Shown here in pieces: positions 6,945 through 14,258 of a stretch of 64,000 nt of DNA (the stretch's first letter is position 1; every line of letters begins with the position of its first letter). This DNA is from JAYEHL01 sp041653935. GTDB taxonomy: Bacteria > Chloroflexota > Dehalococcoidia > E44-bin15. The notes below the pieces were generated by a model that made no database searches, was not told where the DNA came from, and saw only the letters and a list, made by a program, of their open reading frames with translations. The DNA is taken from NCBI GenBank assembly GCA_041653935.1, contig JBAZEO010000003.1:1-64000 (forward strand). The letters are read 5' to 3'. Both the position numbers and the translations under genes were made by a program.

Positions 6945-7379
6945 ATCTTTTCTCTTATTCCTTCGAACAGTACTTCTCTTGCCATGCCAAGTCTTCTTTG
7001 CTTTCAAGCAAATATCACATTGGCACTTCTTTTTCATCCAACCGTACAGAGTCCCATGCGTGAAGCCCTTTTCTTTCCCTTTTAAGGGGCTCGGTCTTCC
7101 AGTTAGCGATAAAGTGGCATGCTCACTGGCTGATAGTATCTCCAGGTTCTCTATACGGTCGTCAGTTACATCTCCGTTGATATGATGGATATGCTCGTCA
7201 GGCCGCAGTGTTCTTCCAATGTCCTCTTCTACTATGCGACGCGATCTCAGGACGTGCTTTTTTCTGCCGTCTGCATACGTATATTGGAAAAAAGCTCTTC
7301 CAGCTCTAGCCTTGTCCTTAATACGCGCTCCATAGAAGTATGGGCCATCGATTTTAATGACTTCATCTGGATTATTCAT
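6915..7379 (-). CDS. HNH homing endonuclease in the tRNA/tmRNA cluster
   Basis: 154 residues. The HNH core, DEHIHHINGDVTDDRIENLEIL, is preceded by a beta-rich DGRKKHVLRSRRIVEEDIGR segment and followed by a CxxC pair (CQCDICLKAKK). The ATG at 7379 has AGAGG 5 bases upstream and starts 14 bases after the tmRNA 3' end. The last ten residues (AGVAEWQTR) are simply the translated 5' end of tRNA-Leu, so the gene terminates inside the tRNA. Likely a mobile endonuclease targeting tRNA or tmRNA loci. Confidence 0.85.
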   Translation of the reverse strand: MNNPDEVIKIDGPYFYGARIKDKARAGRAFFQYTYADGRKKHVLRSRRIVEEDIGRTLRPDEHIHHINGDVTDDRIENLEILSASEHATLSLTGRPSPLKGKEKGFTHGTLYGWMKKKCQCDICLKAKKTWHGKRSTVRRNKRKDAGVAEWQTR

Positions 7380-7393
7380 GCGACCTCTTAAAG

Positions 7394-7718
7394 TGGTGGA
7401 CCCGTCGGGATTCGAACCCGAGTCCGAATTGAAACGTCATAAGTCTTCTACGTGCGTAGTCCGTTTACGGATGGACTTCCGAGGGCGGGTCTCCCCGCCT
7501 CCACCACCTGCTTTTTACGGAGCAGGAACCATCTCCAGCGTTCCCCGTGCATTAACGTCCCGACCTTTTCCCCGGGGAAGTACTCAGCGGGACGGTCGCT
7601 TACGCGACTCGGAGTTCTCTTGTGCCAGTTATTGGCTGATCCTTGTTTTACGTCTCCTGGATCAAAGACGGCACGCTTACTCATAACATCCTTCAACCCG
7701 TCGAGACCTGTCGGGCCC
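7394..7718 (-). ncRNA. ssrA: Transfer-messenger RNA (tmRNA)
   Basis: A complete one-piece tmRNA of 325 bases. The acceptor GGGCCCG pairs with CGGGTCC, followed by A-CCA and a T-arm with TTCGAAT. Helix 2 (GTTATGAGT/ACTTATGAC, CGTGC/GCACG, TTGAA/TTCAA) links the ends. PK1 is CGTCT/AGACG plus TGATCC/GGATCA. Ten bases later AATAACT precedes a probable resume codon GGC, giving the tag GTRELRVA, whose TAA lies in the loop of GTCGC-GTAA-GCGAC. Further pseudoknot stems follow (CGTCCCG/CGGGACG). It rescues stalled ribosomes and tags nascent chains. Confidence 0.93.
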
Positions 7719-7728
7719 ACTGAAAGAT

Positions 7729-8091
7729 CTAGGTTTCACAGTCCTGGTGACCAAGGTGTTCTTCCAACTGAGCTATGCTCTCAATCGGTTCATGGCTCTT
7801 GGCCTTCTGAGCTTCTTCGAACTTCTTCATGTGTTCGATGTATTCAGTCGCTACCTTCCTGGCATCCTTGGCTATCAAATTCGGATCCCTGATCTGGTCC
7901 GCCGACTCAATGTAAAACTTGATGTAGTTGCTTACCTCTGGAACGTATATGAACATGCACAAGCGATCGCTCGCATATCCCAGCCAGTGAGAATCAATGT
8001 CGCAGGGGAACTCCACCCTGATGGCATCCAAGATGTCCTTGAGATACCCGATGAATTCGATGGCCTCTTGTGTCGTCCTCGTCATGCCCAT
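7729..8091 (-). CDS. Hypothetical protein ending in tRNA-like sequence
   Basis: 120 residues from ATG 8091 (GAGAGGA 7 bases upstream). Residues 1-95 look like a normal soluble protein (FIYVPEVSNYIKFYIESADQI). The C-terminal SIAQLEEHLGHQ is the hallmark of translating a tRNA 5' half, so the last 17 codons probably derive from a former tRNA. The stop is 11 bases before the tmRNA. No known family. Confidence 0.7.
   Translation of the reverse strand: MGMTRTTQEAIEFIGYLKDILDAIRVEFPCDIDSHWLGYASDRLCMFIYVPEVSNYIKFYIESADQIRDPNLIAKDARKVATEYIEHMKKFEEAQKAKSHEPIESIAQLEEHLGHQDCET
7731..7782 (-). pseudogene. tRNA 5'-half remnant
   Basis: GAGAGCATAGCTCAGTTGG carries the U8-A9 and GCTCA..GG pattern of a tRNA acceptor and D-arm. 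However, the anticodon stem (CCTTG/GGACT) does not pair, no TTCGA T-loop follows and no matching acceptor strand exists. I read it as a degenerate tRNA now used as coding sequence, next to the tmRNA. Confidence 0.4.
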
Positions 8092-8376
8092 GGCTGGTTC
8101 CTCTCTTGATTTTCATGTTGTCAACGCCCACCCGGGATATCATACGGATGAAGGCAGAGAAAAGGGAGGCCGTCCATGGGTAGTGGCGAGCCTCCCCGCT
8201 TCAAAATGTAAACCCTGTTGTTTACCTGTTTCGTAGCACTGAGAAAAATGAGATTATTCCGCACGACAGAAAACATCTCCCTGCATAAACTTGGTGATTG
8301 CAGTTGATTTTCGTCGGTTGGTATCTGTATCATGGTCTCAGGGGTGATTGACCTTCCGATGTTGATCATTTTCTTT
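8092..8376. other. Intergenic region with hairpin and inverted repeat
   Basis: No convincing gene: the 82-codon minus ORF inside spans a terminator and has no ribosome site. The stretch contains a terminator at 8153-8194 and an inverted repeat, GTAAAC..GTTTAC, at 8208-8225 (6-base spacer) that could be an operator. Otherwise featureless and locally AT-rich. Confidence 0.5.
8153..8194 (-). terminator. Rho-independent terminator
   Basis: GGGAGGC pairs with GCCTCCC around a 14-base loop and is followed on the minus strand by TTTTCTCT. It closes transcription of the 8377-8724 gene. Confidence 0.7.
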
Positions 8377-8724
8377 TTACTTGTTCGCCAGCAGGGCGGC
8401 CAGGGCGCCGAGGATAGCAGCGCCCCCCAAAGCCACTCCTCTTCTGGTGCCTCCTACAGGAAGGCGATCGATGAGAGAACCAAGTCGTTCCCTTGCTCTG
8501 CCGGCAAGCAGCTCATTAAAGACCACTCCGGTTCCATAGCCAAGGCCGGCACCGACGGCAGCTCTCTCCATGTCAGAGAACTGCCTGGTGTTGTTGGTGA
8601 ACATGAGGGGTACGCTGTACCCTGGTACGTCAAAGGTCTCGAAGGCCTGGTTCTGGTAGAAGGCTTTCTTTACCAACTGGCCCATGAGCTTCAAAGAAGC
8701 TTGCTTGCTGATACGAGAGTTCAT
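8377..8724 (-). CDS. Protein with C-terminal glycine-zipper membrane segment
   Basis: 115 residues from ATG 8724 (GGAGGTAACA spacing). Basic N-terminus (SRISKQASLKLMGQLVKKAF), a middle region with GLGYGTGVVFNELLAG and a C-terminal GVALGGAAILGALAALLANK Gly/Ala zipper that could insert in a membrane. The metallopeptidase at 57316 has a similar start and a similar C-terminal Gly/Ala segment. Possibly a virion-associated or membrane protein; unproven. Confidence 0.7.
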   Translation of the reverse strand: MNSRISKQASLKLMGQLVKKAFYQNQAFETFDVPGYSVPLMFTNNTRQFSDMERAAVGAGLGYGTGVVFNELLAGRARERLGSLIDRLPVGGTRRGVALGGAAILGALAALLANK

Positions 8725-8749
8725 TGTTACCTCCATGGATGACTCACTC

Positions 8750-9001
8750 TCATAATATCTCAAACGGGCTGGGATGCAAGCCGGTATCAGCGAGCTTCCT
8801 TTTGTTGTAGTCATCCAGGGTGTTGTCGAGTTTGATGACCTTGATTTGTTTCTTGGGGGGGTTGGAGGAAACAACACCGATGCCGGTTGTCCTGGATACC
8901 CTGACCTGAGGTATCACTTTGGTTGCGATGTTGGAATCCGCCAGCTTGAGAAAACGATGGTATTTGGCGGGGACAATCTTCTTCAAAATTTCCTTGGTCA
9001 C
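8750..9001 (-). CDS. Hypothetical basic protein
   Basis: 83 residues from GTG 9001 (GGAGGGGG 2-7 bases upstream); an upstream TTG is in frame but lacks a site. Lysine-rich with a TGIGVVSSNPPKKQIKVIKLDN beta segment. Its stop is 26 bases before the next gene. Unknown. Confidence 0.65.
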   Translation of the reverse strand: MTKEILKKIVPAKYHRFLKLADSNIATKVIPQVRVSRTTGIGVVSSNPPKKQIKVIKLDNTLDDYNKRKLADTGLHPSPFEIL

Positions 9002-9070
9002 GGCCCCCTCCAATCTTATGACATGCTTTCTGTTCAGAGTCTCGAGGGGAATATAAACGGACTAGAGAAA

Positions 9071-9096
9071 AAGAAAAAGAGGGGCGGATGCCCCTC
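9071..9096 (-). terminator. Rho-independent terminator
   Basis: GAGGGGC/GCCCCTC hairpin followed on the minus strand by TTTTTCTTTTTC. It ends the short transcript that starts at the 9277 promoter and carries only the 45-residue membrane protein. Confidence 0.85.
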
Positions 9097-9099
9097 CTC

Positions 9100-9237
9100 T
9101 TAGTAGACGATGTAGTAGACCGGTACCGGTTTTGGTTTTGGCCTGATGACTTCAACCCAGATCTGGATGGCTGAGACAACAAGCGTGGCGATGACCAGAA
9201 ACAGATCGAATCCATCAACCTTATTACGACGCTTCAT
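9100..9237 (-). CDS. 45-residue single-pass membrane protein
   Basis: A short basic start (MKRRNK), one transmembrane helix (LFLVIATLVVSAIQIWVEVI) and a proline/lysine tail RPKPKPVP. Strong ribosome site AAAGGAGG 6 bases before ATG. It is a single-gene unit with its own TATAAATATA promoter and terminator. Small membrane proteins under separate promoters are common in phage host-interaction regions; function unknown. Confidence 0.75.
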   Translation of the reverse strand: MKRRNKVDGFDLFLVIATLVVSAIQIWVEVIRPKPKPVPVYYIVY

Positions 9238-9276
9238 GAGAAGCCTCCTTTGAATGGTGACGAGAGATACGAATAA

Positions 9277-9294
9277 TCTCTCAGTATATTTATA
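9277..9294 (-). promoter_or_regulatory. TATAAATATA promoter, copy 1
   Basis: Reads TATAAATATACTGAGAGA on the minus strand, 40 bases upstream of the start codon. The only other copy in the window, at 20163-20180, differs at one base. The core equals the TATAAATA late promoter of T4-like phages. Recognition by a phage sigma factor or by the phage polymerase is inference. Confidence 0.6.
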
Positions 9295-9339
9295 CCTGTT
9301 TTATCATATTTTTACACACTACATAAAAGGCTTGAAAAT

Positions 9340-9545
9340 AAAAACGAGCAAGTTAATGTACGGAAGCCCCCAAGGATTTCTCCAAGGGGGCCAGGCCGTG
9401 TAACTGCCCCTTGCATACTGACTGTTGCGGGGCCCTGAACAGTCAGCACCCTCTGGACCCAGGACATCCGCTCGAGGGCAGCGGACAGGGTACTCCCCAT
9501 CAAAGTTCGGAGGACTCCGATTGAACTCGATGGGGAGTGATGGTT
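9340..9545 (-). ncRNA. Multi-hairpin noncoding region
   Basis: A 320-base gap without a gene. On the minus strand it folds into ACTCCCCATC/GATGGGGAGT (9492-9538, with nested AGTTC/GAACT and CGGAG/CTCCG), TCCGCT/AGCGGA, TGACTGTT/AACAGTCA and finally GCCCCC..GGGGGC (9366-9391). The order of stems ending in a GC hairpin suggests a small RNA or a long structured trailer of the 9557 gene. No family recognised. Confidence 0.45.
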
Positions 9546-9556
9546 AAAACGGATCT

Positions 9557-10102
9557 TTAGGGAAGGATCCCCGATCGTCTCGAAGGCGAAAACCGAAGGA
9601 CTGCATCGACAAGCCTGGGCGGAACCGTGAGTAGGTCCGCCATGAACATCATTGGAGCTTCCGAAGAAAGTGCTTCAGTGATGCTCTTGCAGTGAGCAAA
9701 CATAGGGATCAAATGCTCTTCCTTGCGGATCGCATCTATCCCTTCGATGAACGCCTTCGAAGCTGCGGAGATATTCTTGATGGACTCCGGGAAAAACTCA
9801 CCGATATCCTTTTCGTGCTCGAGTATGCACTTGGAGTCCGCCACCAGGAGATCCATGACCAAGAAGAAAACCGCGCCGGCGCTCATGATATCCCTGATGG
9901 AATTGACGCTCGACATATATCGAGCTTTGGAAGGCATGAACACTCCGGATTCCGGAACTGTTGATGCCTGTTCTTCAGCCAGGAGGGAATCAAGCTTGTC
10001 ATCGCCTGCAGCCTTCCTCTGGCTGTCGAGGTAATCGGCAAACTCACCCATCGTCATCCCGGAAGCAGCAAGCTCCCGGATCTTCTCTGCTGTCATGTCC
10101 AT
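9557..10102 (-). CDS. Hypothetical helical protein
   Basis: 181 residues, all-helical in appearance (TAEKIRELAASGMTMGEFADYL near the N-terminus). A hydrophobic segment around residues 72-90 (MSAGAVFFLVMDLLVA) is probably a buried helix rather than a membrane span. Basic C-terminus. Preceded by a strong AGGAG. No known family. Confidence 0.75.
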   Translation of the reverse strand: MDMTAEKIRELAASGMTMGEFADYLDSQRKAAGDDKLDSLLAEEQASTVPESGVFMPSKARYMSSVNSIRDIMSAGAVFFLVMDLLVADSKCILEHEKDIGEFFPESIKNISAASKAFIEGIDAIRKEEHLIPMFAHCKSITEALSSEAPMMFMADLLTVPPRLVDAVLRFSPSRRSGILP

Positions 10103-10132
10103 TGAAGGACTCCTTTCATGCCGGATGGCGCT

Positions 10133-10900
10133 TTAGATGCGGGACTGAATGAAAGCCGCTGCCGATTCTCCGTAGTGCTTCGTAATGACGTCCTGCGTGG
10201 ACATCCCTTCCTCGGAAAGCCCCTCTTGTTCCAACCAGTTGTCCAGATTGATGACGTCTATGGAAAACGTCCCTCTGGCGTTGGTCATCGTTTGGTCGAC
10301 AAACAAAGGAACTCCAGGCAGATACCTTTTGTAGAGGTTGTAGACATCGTGAAGGCTTTCCTTATAGCTGACACCAATCTGACAGGGCATCACAGCGCCT
10401 ACCCCACCGTCGAAAGCGAAGTGGATGATGTCGACATACGAAGAACGGGTATTGCCAAGCTGTACTGCAGCTATGTCCGGTCTTACGAAACGTACGTTCG
10501 GCAGTGCAACGATCTTCTTGTGGTATGCAGTGCCTATGTAAACACCTGGTATCAGGATGTTGTAGCGGATATCCTTATTGCCGGTACCGCCACAGACTTT
10601 GCACTTGGGATTTTCGCAACAGAAGGGGATGATGGGATGATGAAGCTCTCGTCCCCAGGGCTGAAGATTGCTCATCTTCCATTCATCTATGGCGTAAGAA
10701 CCAAGGCGCTGAGCTGTGGAGTCTTCTGTCAACGGTTCAGGATCACACGGCACCCTTACCAAAGCATGGGCATCACTGTAGTACCGGTAATGCTGGTCGC
10801 CATGCTTCAAGACGATGGGCTTGTTGAGCCAGTCCCGAGCCTCCTTCTTGCCGCAGAACCTCAACAGCTTGCGCTCTGTGAGAGGCGGTGCTTTGCTCAT
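10133..10900 (-). CDS. Conserved phage protein, possible clamp-like fold
   Basis: 255 residues. Contains DAHALVRVPC, CCENPKCKVCGGTG (a zinc knuckle), ALPNVRFVRP and FAFDGGVGAVMPC. This combination of YxDG-like start, zinc knuckle, LPNV and GG.G..MP occurs in a phage family whose C-terminus resembles sliding-clamp ends. The clamp analogy is weak, and a separate convincing clamp exists at 32940. Role unknown. Confidence 0.7.
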   Translation of the reverse strand: MSKAPPLTERKLLRFCGKKEARDWLNKPIVLKHGDQHYRYYSDAHALVRVPCDPEPLTEDSTAQRLGSYAIDEWKMSNLQPWGRELHHPIIPFCCENPKCKVCGGTGNKDIRYNILIPGVYIGTAYHKKIVALPNVRFVRPDIAAVQLGNTRSSYVDIIHFAFDGGVGAVMPCQIGVSYKESLHDVYNLYKRYLPGVPLFVDQTMTNARGTFSIDVINLDNWLEQEGLSEEGMSTQDVITKHYGESAAAFIQSRI

Positions 10901-11067
10901 TTCTTCACCGGCCTTATGCAGCGAACATCAACCGGTCCGTCAACGCCTTCCAGCGTGGCCACAGCATACTTCCAGCCGCGGATCCACTCGACCTTGAGCA
11001 GCTTGTGCTGTCCAACACTGTTTGCGTCAATCACCGGTCGATACTCGACCATATCTCCGATCTTCAC
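10897..11067 (-). CDS. 56-residue beta-rich protein
   Basis: GTG start overlapping the upstream stop (GTGA) after GGGAGGAAA; its own stop overlaps the next ATG. MVEYRPVID..KLLKVEWIRGWKYAVATLEG looks like a small SH3-like barrel (as in KOW or YorP-type domains). Too short for automatic ORF cut-offs, but coupling on both sides supports it. Confidence 0.7.
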   Translation of the reverse strand: MKIGDMVEYRPVIDANSVGQHKLLKVEWIRGWKYAVATLEGVDGPVDVRCIRPVKK

Positions 11068-11411
11068 TTTCCTCCCTGCTCGGCCTTGAACGCTGCTTCA
11101 TCGCACGTCGTACACAGGCCGTGGTTGTCGTCGTACGTCCCATCGTCGACGGGTGCCCCGCATCGTATGCAGGGCGCACGGTCGTCAGGGTCTTCCGGCT
11201 CCGGGTCCAAAGCTTCTTCCATGGCGCCGGCGCCGAAGTCTCCCACCTCAACCATGTTCTGAGGAAGCTCGTTGGGCCTTATGCAGATCCAATGAGCTCC
11301 ATCTTCCTCATGGCTGTAGGTGCCGTTCTTGTAGAGACTGACAGCCAGGTCGAAGCAGTCATCAACGCTCAACATGACGTCACCCACAAGAACGGCCTCT
11401 ACGTCACCGGC
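11064..11411 (-). CDS. Hypothetical zinc-ribbon protein
   Basis: 115 residues from ATG 11411; the ribosome site is weak and a slightly earlier start is possible. Contains CIRCGAPVDDG..CTTCDEAAF, a CxxC-x-CxxC ribbon, after an acidic DPEPEDPDD linker. Unknown function. Confidence 0.65.
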   Translation of the reverse strand, partial: AGDVEAVLVGDVMLSVDDCFDLAVSLYKNGTYSHEEDGAHWICIRPNELPQNMVEVGDFGAGAMEEALDPEPEDPDDRAPCIRCGAPVDDGTYDDNHGLCTTCDEAAFKAEQGGK

Positions 11412-11442
11412 CATGATCAACAGTCGGTAGATCTCAGCAGGG

Positions 11443-11691
11443 CTACCTGGTTGTCTCAAAGTGATAGGAACACACCTTGAGTCCGTTGATGTCCCTGATT
11501 GTTCCGCTGCGGGTCTCTCCATGCCTTATCTCTCTTTCTTTCAACTGGAGGACTACTTCGCCCAGGATCCTTTCGATCTCCTGGACGTTCACGGTCTCCA
11601 GGCCTTCTTCGCCCTGCAGCAGAGAATCGTCCTCTACTTCCACCATCACCCTGAGGACGTACTTTCCCCCGGGCTTGCCTGCCTCACTCAT
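11443..11691 (-). CDS. Hypothetical protein
   Basis: 82 residues: strands YVLRVMVEVEDD, then a helix EIERILGEVVLQLKEREI. The arrangement is common among phage mini-proteins predicted as alpha/beta plaits. Start-stop overlap with the upstream gene. Unrecognised. Confidence 0.7.
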   Translation of the reverse strand: MSEAGKPGGKYVLRVMVEVEDDSLLQGEEGLETVNVQEIERILGEVVLQLKEREIRHGETRSGTIRDINGLKVCSYHFETTR

Positions 11692-12944
11692 GGTTCCATC
11701 GCCTCCTCTTGAATGTCCTTCATGGTCGTTAAGAACCGCTCTGCAACGATCTCCTTGAACCTGATGTAGACCTTTCTTTCCTTCGCCAGGTCTTCGGATG
11801 TTGCCTTCAAGCTTTTCTCGAGGTCGTCGATCCTGGCCTTGAGCTTATCATTCTCTCCCGAGTAGGCCTCAGCCAAAGCATCGGATTCGCGCAGCGATGC
11901 TCTCAGCCTGCGGTTGTTCTCCTTCGCACCCTCGAGATCGGTGTGCATCTTTCGAAACAACCTCTCGCGCTCCAGGCTGACCTTCTGCAGAGTTTTCATC
12001 CTGGCCAAGGCAGGCGGAACGACGTGTTCGATCAACTTCAGGCAGTCTGTCGTCCGTCCGAGCTTCGTGTAGAAGTCGGGGTTGAGCAGATCATCCGGCG
12101 ACATACCTTCAAAGTTGAGTTCATCGTTCTCTTCGGAAGTCGGTGGTATGACGGAATCGACAACCGTTCTCTCCGGAGGGCTTACGGATGGCTCTGGGAT
12201 TGGAGGCTCGGCAGGAGGAACGACTTCGGCCTTTGGCGGCAGCGGTGCTTTCACAGCTTGAGGTACGTCGCCTGATACTCGATATTGCTCGATGGCCTTC
12301 TCCTGCACTTCCATGTACCAAAGGAATGCCTCGGAGTAAGTCAAGCCTGCGCACTCTGCTATGGCCCCCAAGGAAGCTTTGGAGAGCAGACCTTTTGTGT
12401 TTGATCGCAGAGCCTGAAGAAGGCTTTCGGATGCCTTTCCTTTGACAAAGGATAGAACCTCAGAAGAAACTAATCCTCTAGTCCCCCATCTATCTGCAAC
12501 TTCTTGCAGATTTACGGTGGGCATTCTGGCGGCAAAATCCTTATCCGAAACTCCGAAGGCTTGAGCCATTTCTCGGAACTGGTCGAAGCTCTTGAAGGGT
12601 CGAAGGACAGTCAATGACCTGGTTTCGTACAGTATCGGATAGCACTTGCACTCGCGCAGTACATCCTTGACACTGCAGCGATCCAATATCGCTTTCCTGA
12701 GCACCAAATACCGAAAGGTTTGGTCGTCTTCCTTCGGTATGTACTCAAGTTCCCGGCACGCAGCCATCCGATCTGCCTTGAAGTAATCAAGGATCTTGAA
12801 AATGGTAAGGAGAGTCGGGATGTTTTTGCCTTTCTCAGCGCTGGCATAAACCGTCCCGAGGTCCTGACAGACCTGTTCTATCGTTAAGCCCTTGGCCTCC
12901 CTCAATATTTTGAGGAAGGCCCCGATCTTCATCTGGCGGGTCAT
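11688..12944 (-). CDS. XRE-type HTH protein with C-terminal coiled coil
   Basis: 418 residues. The N-terminal MKIGAFLKILREAKGLTIEQVCQDLG..ASAEKGKNIPTLLTIFKILDYF is an XRE/Cro helix-turn-helix (residues 5-55). A helical middle follows, then a proline-rich linker (PPKAEVVPPAEPPIPEPSV) and a long coiled coil (about residues 320-410). The layout suggests a DNA-bound dimeric regulator or organiser. The start overlaps the stop of the S1-like gene, so they are co-expressed. Confidence 0.8.
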   Translation of the reverse strand: MTRQMKIGAFLKILREAKGLTIEQVCQDLGTVYASAEKGKNIPTLLTIFKILDYFKADRMAACRELEYIPKEDDQTFRYLVLRKAILDRCSVKDVLRECKCYPILYETRSLTVLRPFKSFDQFREMAQAFGVSDKDFAARMPTVNLQEVADRWGTRGLVSSEVLSFVKGKASESLLQALRSNTKGLLSKASLGAIAECAGLTYSEAFLWYMEVQEKAIEQYRVSGDVPQAVKAPLPPKAEVVPPAEPPIPEPSVSPPERTVVDSVIPPTSEENDELNFEGMSPDDLLNPDFYTKLGRTTDCLKLIEHVVPPALARMKTLQKVSLERERLFRKMHTDLEGAKENNRRLRASLRESDALAEAYSGENDKLKARIDDLEKSLKATSEDLAKERKVYIRFKEIVAERFLTTMKDIQEEAMEP

Positions 12945-14005
12945 GACAGGCTGTCAGTCAGAAGGATGTACTCCGCGTTCCAGTTGGCGTTGCCTTTGAG
13001 GACGTTACGGAACGCAAAGTCGCTCCTGCGAGCGATAGCAGCCATCAACTTGCAGCGCTCCGACTCGTCCATTTGAGCGGAAGAATGACTCAGGCTGGCC
13101 AAGAACTTCTTCAGCTTCTTGGCTGACATCGTCTCGATACTGCCTCTTTCCTCCTTGACAGCAGGAGCGTCCGCTGACGCCTCTACGGGCATCTCCACGT
13201 TCTTGGCAAGGGCTATCGGGGCCACAGCCCTGAGCACGTACATGGTGCCCTCAGTGCCGGCGATGATACCGCTGACCAACTGCCCGATCTCGAACTTGAA
13301 GTTGATCTCGGACCGTGGAACTTTCGCCATGGCGCCGGTCTTCAGTCTGACCAGCGTAACGTCGGCTCCGGTATCCATCAAGCCGTCCTTAGCCGGGATA
13401 CTGACTATGCGGCCGGCAACTTCTTCCCCGACCTTGCGCTCGAAGCGCGGGGTGTGGCTCCTCGCCCGGAACTCGTAGTCCGGGGAACCAAGGGAAACCT
13501 TGCCGTTGTCGCGGTCGATGGACACAATTCTGACCTTCAACTCGTCTCCCACCTTGAAGGTCTGGTCTGCCAGACTTCCAAGGTTGGAGAAATGAAGAAG
13601 GCCATCTATATCTTCGTTTATGGCTACAAAGAAGCCGTAGTCCATGCAGGACTTCACGACGCCGTCCTTGAGCTGTCCGACGCAGAGTGTCGATACGGCT
13701 TCCTTCGCCTTTTCTTTGCGAAGCTGCATCAGCACTTCTTTACGGGAGACGATGATGATGGAGTCCTCCCGGTCGGTTTCCACGATCCTGCAGGGAAACG
13801 CTTCCTTCACCTGGGGCATGGATACCCCGGCGATGGAAGACAGGCTCTTCGGCAGGAATCCGCTAAAGCTGTCCATGACGACTACCCGGAAGCCGCCCTT
13901 GACTATCTGGGTTACCGTTGCTTCGACCTCTGCTGCCTGGTCCCTGAGGCTTTCAAGGATGTCCCAGTCCGCCTCTGTGATTCCGACTACCTTCTTCATG
14001 CTCAT
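12941..14005 (-). CDS. Ribosomal protein S1-like RNA-binding protein
   Basis: 354 residues with at least two S1/OB domains. Residues about 27-88 (ATVTQIVKGGFRVVV..GFLPKS) match domain 1 of ribosomal S1, and residues about 110-175 (GVVKSCMDYGFFVAI..GLLHFSNLG..VGDELKVRIVSIDRDNGKVSLG) a canonical S1 repeat. A third beta-rich unit follows. Bacterial S1 binds mRNA leaders on the 30S subunit. A phage copy could steer ribosomes to phage mRNA or act with the phage polymerase; this is inference. AAGGAG site before ATG 14005. Confidence 0.85.
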   Translation of the reverse strand: MSMKKVVGITEADWDILESLRDQAAEVEATVTQIVKGGFRVVVMDSFSGFLPKSLSSIAGVSMPQVKEAFPCRIVETDREDSIIIVSRKEVLMQLRKEKAKEAVSTLCVGQLKDGVVKSCMDYGFFVAINEDIDGLLHFSNLGSLADQTFKVGDELKVRIVSIDRDNGKVSLGSPDYEFRARSHTPRFERKVGEEVAGRIVSIPAKDGLMDTGADVTLVRLKTGAMAKVPRSEINFKFEIGQLVSGIIAGTEGTMYVLRAVAPIALAKNVEMPVEASADAPAVKEERGSIETMSAKKLKKFLASLSHSSAQMDESERCKLMAAIARRSDFAFRNVLKGNANWNAEYILLTDSLS

Positions 14006-14037
14006 TACGAGCTCCTTTCAGCCGCATAGCGGCGTCA

Positions 14038-14073
14038 AAAAAAGAGAGGGCCCGGGCATCCACCCGGACCCTC
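14038..14073 (-). terminator. Rho-independent terminator
   Basis: GAGGGTCCGGG/CCCGGGCCCTC hairpin followed by TCTTTTTTT on the minus strand. It closes the transcript carrying tRNA-Lys and the small structured RNA, 33 bases ahead of the S1-like gene. Confidence 0.9.
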
Positions 14074-14150
14074 CGTTGCTTTATCCCCTGCGGCAACACC
14101 TCCGGTCGGGGTATTCCGGAGCGCAAGACCGGTTATCGGCCTCGTTGTTT
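14074..14150 (-). ncRNA. Candidate small RNA with complementary loops
   Basis: Between tRNA-Lys and the terminator, two stem-loops follow each other: CTCCGG..CCGGAG with CCCC in its loop, and GTTGC..GCAAC with GGGG in its loop. The loops can pair, forming a kissing complex, just before the terminator. An AT-rich TTATAAAAAC stretch upstream could hold a promoter. It may be a small regulatory RNA or a processed trailer of the tRNA transcript. Confidence 0.45.
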
Positions 14151-14176
14151 TTATAACATTTTTTATGAGTTTTAGA

Positions 14177-14252
14177 TGGTGAGTGCGGAGAGAATCGAAC
14201 TCTCGACCACCTGATTAAAAGTCAGGTGCTCTACCAACTGAGCTACGCACTC
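14177..14252 (-). tRNA. tRNA-Lys (UUU)
   Basis: Acceptor GAGTGCG/CGCACTC, TA, D-arm GCTCAGTTGGTAGAGC, anticodon arm CCTGA CTTTTAA TCAGG (anticodon TTT), T-arm GAGAG TTCGATT CTCTC, discriminator A and an encoded CCA: 76 bases with all canonical features. Confidence 0.95.
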
Positions 14253-14258
14253 CTGTCA

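Noticed and set aside
7448..7720. 90-codon minus frame across the tmRNA
   Set aside because: It ignores the tmRNA structure; the tmRNA is supported by acceptor, helix 2, PK1 and T-arm pairing.
8121..8369. 82-codon minus ORF
   Set aside because: It spans a terminator hairpin, has no Shine-Dalgarno site and its product looks random.
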